A stretch of DNA of 8,576 nucleotides from Deltaproteobacteria bacterium. Lineage in GTDB: Bacteria; Myxococcota; XYA12-FULL-58-9; JAUUZB01. The position numbers were made by a program, and so were the translations under genes. The notes below the pieces were generated by a model, which did no database searches, was not told the DNA's origin, and worked only from the letters and a program-made list of their open reading frames with translations. This document shows, one piece after another, positions 6,761 to 8,576 of this stretch; positions within the stretch are counted from its first letter, which is position 1; each line of letters begins with the position of its first letter. The stretch is from assembly GCA_030590185.1 (NCBI GenBank), contig JAUUZB010000097.1, positions 1 through 8,576 of the forward strand. The letters run 5' to 3'.

Positions 6761-7227
6761 CACGCCCCCCGGCCAAAGGTGCCGGCCTCGATCTCGCGAC
6801 TGGTGTCGACCCACAACCGTCCGTCGGTCTCCTGCCACACCGGGTGCCAGCTCAAGGGTCGGCGAGCGGGTCCGGTCAACACGCGGCCGAGCCGATCAAA
6901 CGAAGCACCGTGGCAAGGACATTGAAAGCCGTCGCTGTCGTGGCGCACGATGCAACCCAGGTGGGTGCAGCGGGCCGAGAGCGCTGCGAAGCCGTCCCGT
7001 TCGTGCAACAGAAAGAGCTGCTCTGGGCCGAGGAGGGTGAGGGTCCCCATCCGGAAGTCGGCCGGTGTGCCGATGGCGAAGCGGCTGGGTCGGCCAGCGC
7101 TGACGCTGGGGTAGGCGAGACGCAGGGCACCGACACCCGCGGCGCAGGTCACGGTGACCACCGCGGCGGTGCCGGCGCGGCCGAGAAAATCGCGGCGGGT
7201 CGGCTGGTCTCGATGATCGTTGCCCAA
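6760..7227 (-). CDS. Rieske 2Fe-2S protein, TAT-exported
   Basis: The [2Fe-2S] ligands are clear: CTHLGC (C87, H89, C92) and CPCHG (C103, C105, H106) in a 155-aa protein counted from TTG at 7227. A twin-arginine signal (TRRDFLGRAG, R11-R12) followed by a hydrophobic stretch to about residue 37 fits the membrane-anchored, TAT-translocated Rieske subunit of bc complexes. The last base of the stop is the first base of the cytochrome b ATG, so the two are translationally coupled. The start is uncertain: the frame stays open to about 7377 with no good ribosome binding site. TTG 7227 gives a normal-length TAT n-region and lies just after a -10-like box; GTG 7281 is the main alternative. The protein would move electrons from quinol to the multihaem cytochrome c encoded two genes downstream. 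Confidence 0.9.
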   Translation of the reverse strand: MGNDHRDQPTRRDFLGRAGTAAVVTVTCAAGVGALRLAYPSVSAGRPSRFAIGTPADFRMGTLTLLGPEQLFLLHERDGFAALSARCTHLGCIVRHDSDGFQCPCHGASFDRLGRVLTGPARRPLSWHPVWQETDGRLWVDTSREIEAGTFGRGA

Positions 7228-7236
7228 AGCGGTTGG

Positions 7237-7242
7237 AGTATA
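7237..7242 (-). promoter_or_regulatory. Possible -10 box for the Rieske-to-GMC operon
   Basis: TATACT on the minus strand (7242-7237) is a 5/6 match to TATAAT inside an otherwise GC-rich spacer. No good -35 hexamer lies 16-18 bases upstream; a dyad sits there instead. Transcription from here would begin near 7230, almost at the TTG 7227 start, giving a nearly leaderless mRNA. This is consistent with the missing ribosome binding site, but unproven. Confidence 0.35.
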
Positions 7243-7261
7243 GGGCAACGGCTGCGGTGGA

Positions 7262-7274
7262 TGACAGGTTGTCA
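7262..7274. promoter_or_regulatory. TGACA-N3-TGTCA dyad, possible operator
   Basis: A perfect 5-bp inverted repeat, TGACAggtTGTCA, lies in the divergent spacer. Its centre (7268) would be at about -38 relative to a start near 7230, where a regulator could replace a weak -35 element. No regulator gene is in the window, so the cognate factor is unknown. Confidence 0.35.
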
Positions 7275-7315
7275 GCGCCACGGGCACCAAGACGGGGCCG
7301 GGGCGGCTAGCGCGG

Positions 7316-7339
7316 GGTCGACGGTGCGGTCGACGATCC
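7316..7339. repeat. Two 12-bp direct repeats containing GTCGAC
   Basis: GGTCGACGGTGC (7316-7327) and GGTCGACGATCC (7328-7339) are adjacent and agree at 10 of 12 positions; each contains the palindrome GTCGAC. They lie 56-79 bp upstream of the SCP2-like gene. They could be a regulator-binding site or a chance duplication. Confidence 0.4.
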
Positions 7340-7340
7340 G

Positions 7341-7369
7341 TTGATGTCGGGCGAGCATCGTAATAGGGA
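7341..7369 (+). promoter_or_regulatory. Weak possible promoter for the SCP2-like/flavoprotein pair
   Basis: TTGATG (7341-7346) is followed after 17 bases by TAGGGA (7364-7369). The -35 is reasonable and the -10 poor; TAATAG (7361-7366) is a better -10 but only 14 bases away. Transcription would start near 7376, leaving a short leader with GAGGGG before the ATG at 7395. Low confidence. Confidence 0.25.
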
Positions 7370-7394
7370 TCCGACAACGACGAGGGGATCGACC

Positions 7395-7838
7395 ATGAGC
7401 CGACCAGATCTCTTGGCCTCTTCAGAAGAGCGGGTTGTCCTCGATAACCCGAGGACCATGAACCTCCTCGGCCTGCTGATGCAGGGCCTGCTGGAGGGCA
7501 ACCTCAAATCCGTGGCGCGCCAGCGGATCCTCCGGCGGCTGCGGGGGGACGTCCAGGTGCGAGCCGGCAAGATGACCGCGACCCTGCGCTTCGCCGATGG
7601 ACGCATCACCATCCTGGCGGGCCGCAGCCCCAAGCCGAAGGCCTGGGTCAAGGGGACCATGACCGGGATGCTCGGTCTGATCACCGCCACCGACCCGATC
7701 CGCCCGCTCGTCACCCGCACGGTCACCTTTGGCGGCAACCCCCTGTGGCTCGCCGCGGTGGTGCCGCTGGTGATCTCGGACCAGGCGGTCAAGGATGCGC
7801 TGTTCGATTTCCTGCCCACGGCGCTGCGCCCCAACTGA
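7395..7838 (+). CDS. SCP2-like (sterol carrier fold) small protein
   Basis: This 147-aa protein has no signal peptide. Its centre resembles the SCP2 sterol-binding fold: a helical N-terminal part, then GDVQVRAGKM, TATLRFADGR and ITIL strands (about 51-74), the segment PKAWVKGTMTGMLGL (81-95), and a TFGGNPLWLAAVVPL stretch near 111-125. SCP2-type domains bind lipids or sterols in a hydrophobic cavity, and many bacterial members are uncharacterised. The assignment is from pattern, not from a search. ATG 7395 is chosen because GAGGGG (7382-7387) lies seven bases upstream; the frame stays open back to a TTG at 7341, which would add an unlikely basic extension. It is followed 17 nt later by a flavoprotein oxidase gene, so the two probably form an operon, perhaps with this protein presenting a hydrophobic substrate. 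Confidence 0.7.
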   Translation: MSRPDLLASSEERVVLDNPRTMNLLGLLMQGLLEGNLKSVARQRILRRLRGDVQVRAGKMTATLRFADGRITILAGRSPKPKAWVKGTMTGMLGLITATDPIRPLVTRTVTFGGNPLWLAAVVPLVISDQAVKDALFDFLPTALRPN

Positions 7839-7845
7839 TCCGCCC

Positions 7846-7850
7846 AGGAG
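7846..7850 (+). promoter_or_regulatory. Ribosome binding site deciding a GTG start
   Basis: AGGAG ends five bases before GTG 7856. This spacing supports GTG as the start of the flavoprotein, instead of the TTG at 7851, which is immediately next to the AGGAG. Confidence 0.75.
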
Positions 7851-7855
7851 TTGAC

Positions 7856-8576
7856 GTGAAGGATTTCCTGATTGACCTCCTCGGCGCGGACAACGTCCTC
7901 GATGGCCGCGAGGAGCTCGCACCCTACAGCGAGGATTACACCGAGACCTCAGCGACCTTCCCGGCGCTGGTCGCCTTCGTGACCGAAACCGAGCAGGTAC
8001 AGGCGATCGTCAGGAAGGCCTCGGAGCTCGAGATGCCGCTCATCCCGCGGGTGGCCGGTACCAACGTCGGCGGCTTGACCATTCCGGTGGAGGGCGGGTT
8101 GATCCTGGACTTCAGCCGCATGGATCGCGTCCTCGAGATCAACGCCGAGGACATGTACGCGGTGATCGAACCGGGCGTCACCCAACAAGGCCTCAAGGAT
8201 GCGATCCTGGCCAAGGGCCTGCCGTTGACCATCGGCTATTCCTTGGCCCCGCCGGACACCTCGGTCTTTGCCAATGCGCTGCTCGGTGGGCTCACCAACC
8301 GCTCGCTCAAGTACGGGGCCCAGTCGGACTGGATCTCCGGGCTCGAAGTAGTCACCGCCGACGGCAGCTTGATGCGCACCGGGGCGTGGGCGCACGAGGG
8401 CGTGCTGCCCTTTGGCCGGGTGCCGTTTCCAGACCTCACCGGCCTCTACATCGGCTGGCAGGGAACCACCGGCATCGCCACCCGCTGCGCGTTCCAGCTC
8501 TGGCCGGCCCACCCGCTCAACAAGCGGTTGTTCATCATGTGCTACGCCCCGCGGGGCACCTACGAGGTGATGAAGC
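7856..8576 (+). CDS. FAD-linked oxidase, VAO/GlcD superfamily (3' end outside window)
   Basis: The frame is open from GTG 7856 to the right edge, giving 240 residues. It has a PCMH-type FAD-binding domain (about 33-217): EDYTETSATFPALVAFVTETEQVQAIVRKA, the pyrophosphate-binding loop PRVAGTNVGG (64-73), ILDFSRMDRVLEINAED and IEPGVTQQGL, then GLTNRSLKYGAQSDWISGLEVVTADGS and FPDLTGLYIGWQGTTGIAT as separate recognisable blocks. These resemble the vanillyl-alcohol oxidase/4-cresol dehydrogenase and glycolate oxidase (GlcD) group. The C-terminal substrate domain lies outside the window, so the substrate cannot be given. No signal peptide is evident, so a cytoplasmic location is likely. It follows the SCP2-like gene by 17 nt. 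Confidence 0.88.
   Translation, partial: MKDFLIDLLGADNVLDGREELAPYSEDYTETSATFPALVAFVTETEQVQAIVRKASELEMPLIPRVAGTNVGGLTIPVEGGLILDFSRMDRVLEINAEDMYAVIEPGVTQQGLKDAILAKGLPLTIGYSLAPPDTSVFANALLGGLTNRSLKYGAQSDWISGLEVVTADGSLMRTGAWAHEGVLPFGRVPFPDLTGLYIGWQGTTGIATRCAFQLWPAHPLNKRLFIMCYAPRGTYEVMK

Noticed and set aside
6761..6838. 26-residue N-terminal extension of cytochrome b
   Set aside because: It lies within the Rieske coding sequence, is charged and without homology features. ATG 6760 with the TGATG overlap is the better start.
6029..6925. Plus-strand open frame opposite cytochrome b and Rieske (298 aa)
   Set aside because: Its hydrophilic Gly/Gln/Glu-rich translation mirrors the membrane protein on the other strand and shows no family features.
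7228..7377. 50-residue N-terminal extension of the Rieske protein from TTG 7377
   Set aside because: It would put the TAT motif after about 60 residues of Arg/Pro-rich sequence with no ribosome binding site, and it would cover the promoter region.

Overview
This is a GC-rich, gene-dense bacterial window. The high GC, a PilZ/coiled-coil protein, TAT-exported redox subunits and a DUF4920-like lipoprotein would fit a Myxococcota or other deltaproteobacterial-type Gram-negative, but no taxonomic marker is present, so this is inference. No tRNA, rRNA, CRISPR array, insertion sequence or phage gene was seen.

Layout. Seven genes lie on the minus strand from about 7227 down to the left edge. In transcription order they are a Rieske protein, a fused cytochrome b6/subunit IV-type cytochrome b, a membrane-anchored seven-haem cytochrome c, a TAT-exported gluconate 2-dehydrogenase subunit 3-type protein, and a GMC flavoprotein dehydrogenase. 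After a 69-nt gap comes a PilZ-domain coiled-coil protein, and after about 108 nt a lipoprotein that runs off the left edge. Two genes are divergent on the plus strand from 7395: a small SCP2-like (sterol-carrier fold) protein and, 17 nt later, a VAO/GlcD-type FAD-linked oxidase that runs off the right edge. The roughly 170-bp divergent spacer holds a TATACT -10-like box, a 13-bp dyad and a 12-bp direct repeat.

How the genes may work together. The first five minus-strand genes are packed like one operon: 1-nt stop/start overlap, 18-nt gap, 4-nt overlap, 3-nt gap. They encode a complete bc-type quinol:cytochrome module (Rieske, cytochrome b, multihaem c) immediately followed by a two-subunit GMC dehydrogenase that has no dedicated cytochrome c of its own. 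The simplest reading is that the periplasmic dehydrogenase oxidises a sugar, alcohol or sterol-like substrate and passes electrons to the seven-haem cytochrome or to the quinone pool served by the same complex. This hard-wired dehydrogenase/bc-complex operon is the most interesting candidate here. The divergent SCP2-like/flavoprotein oxidase pair may handle a hydrophobic substrate, but its link to the operon is only positional.
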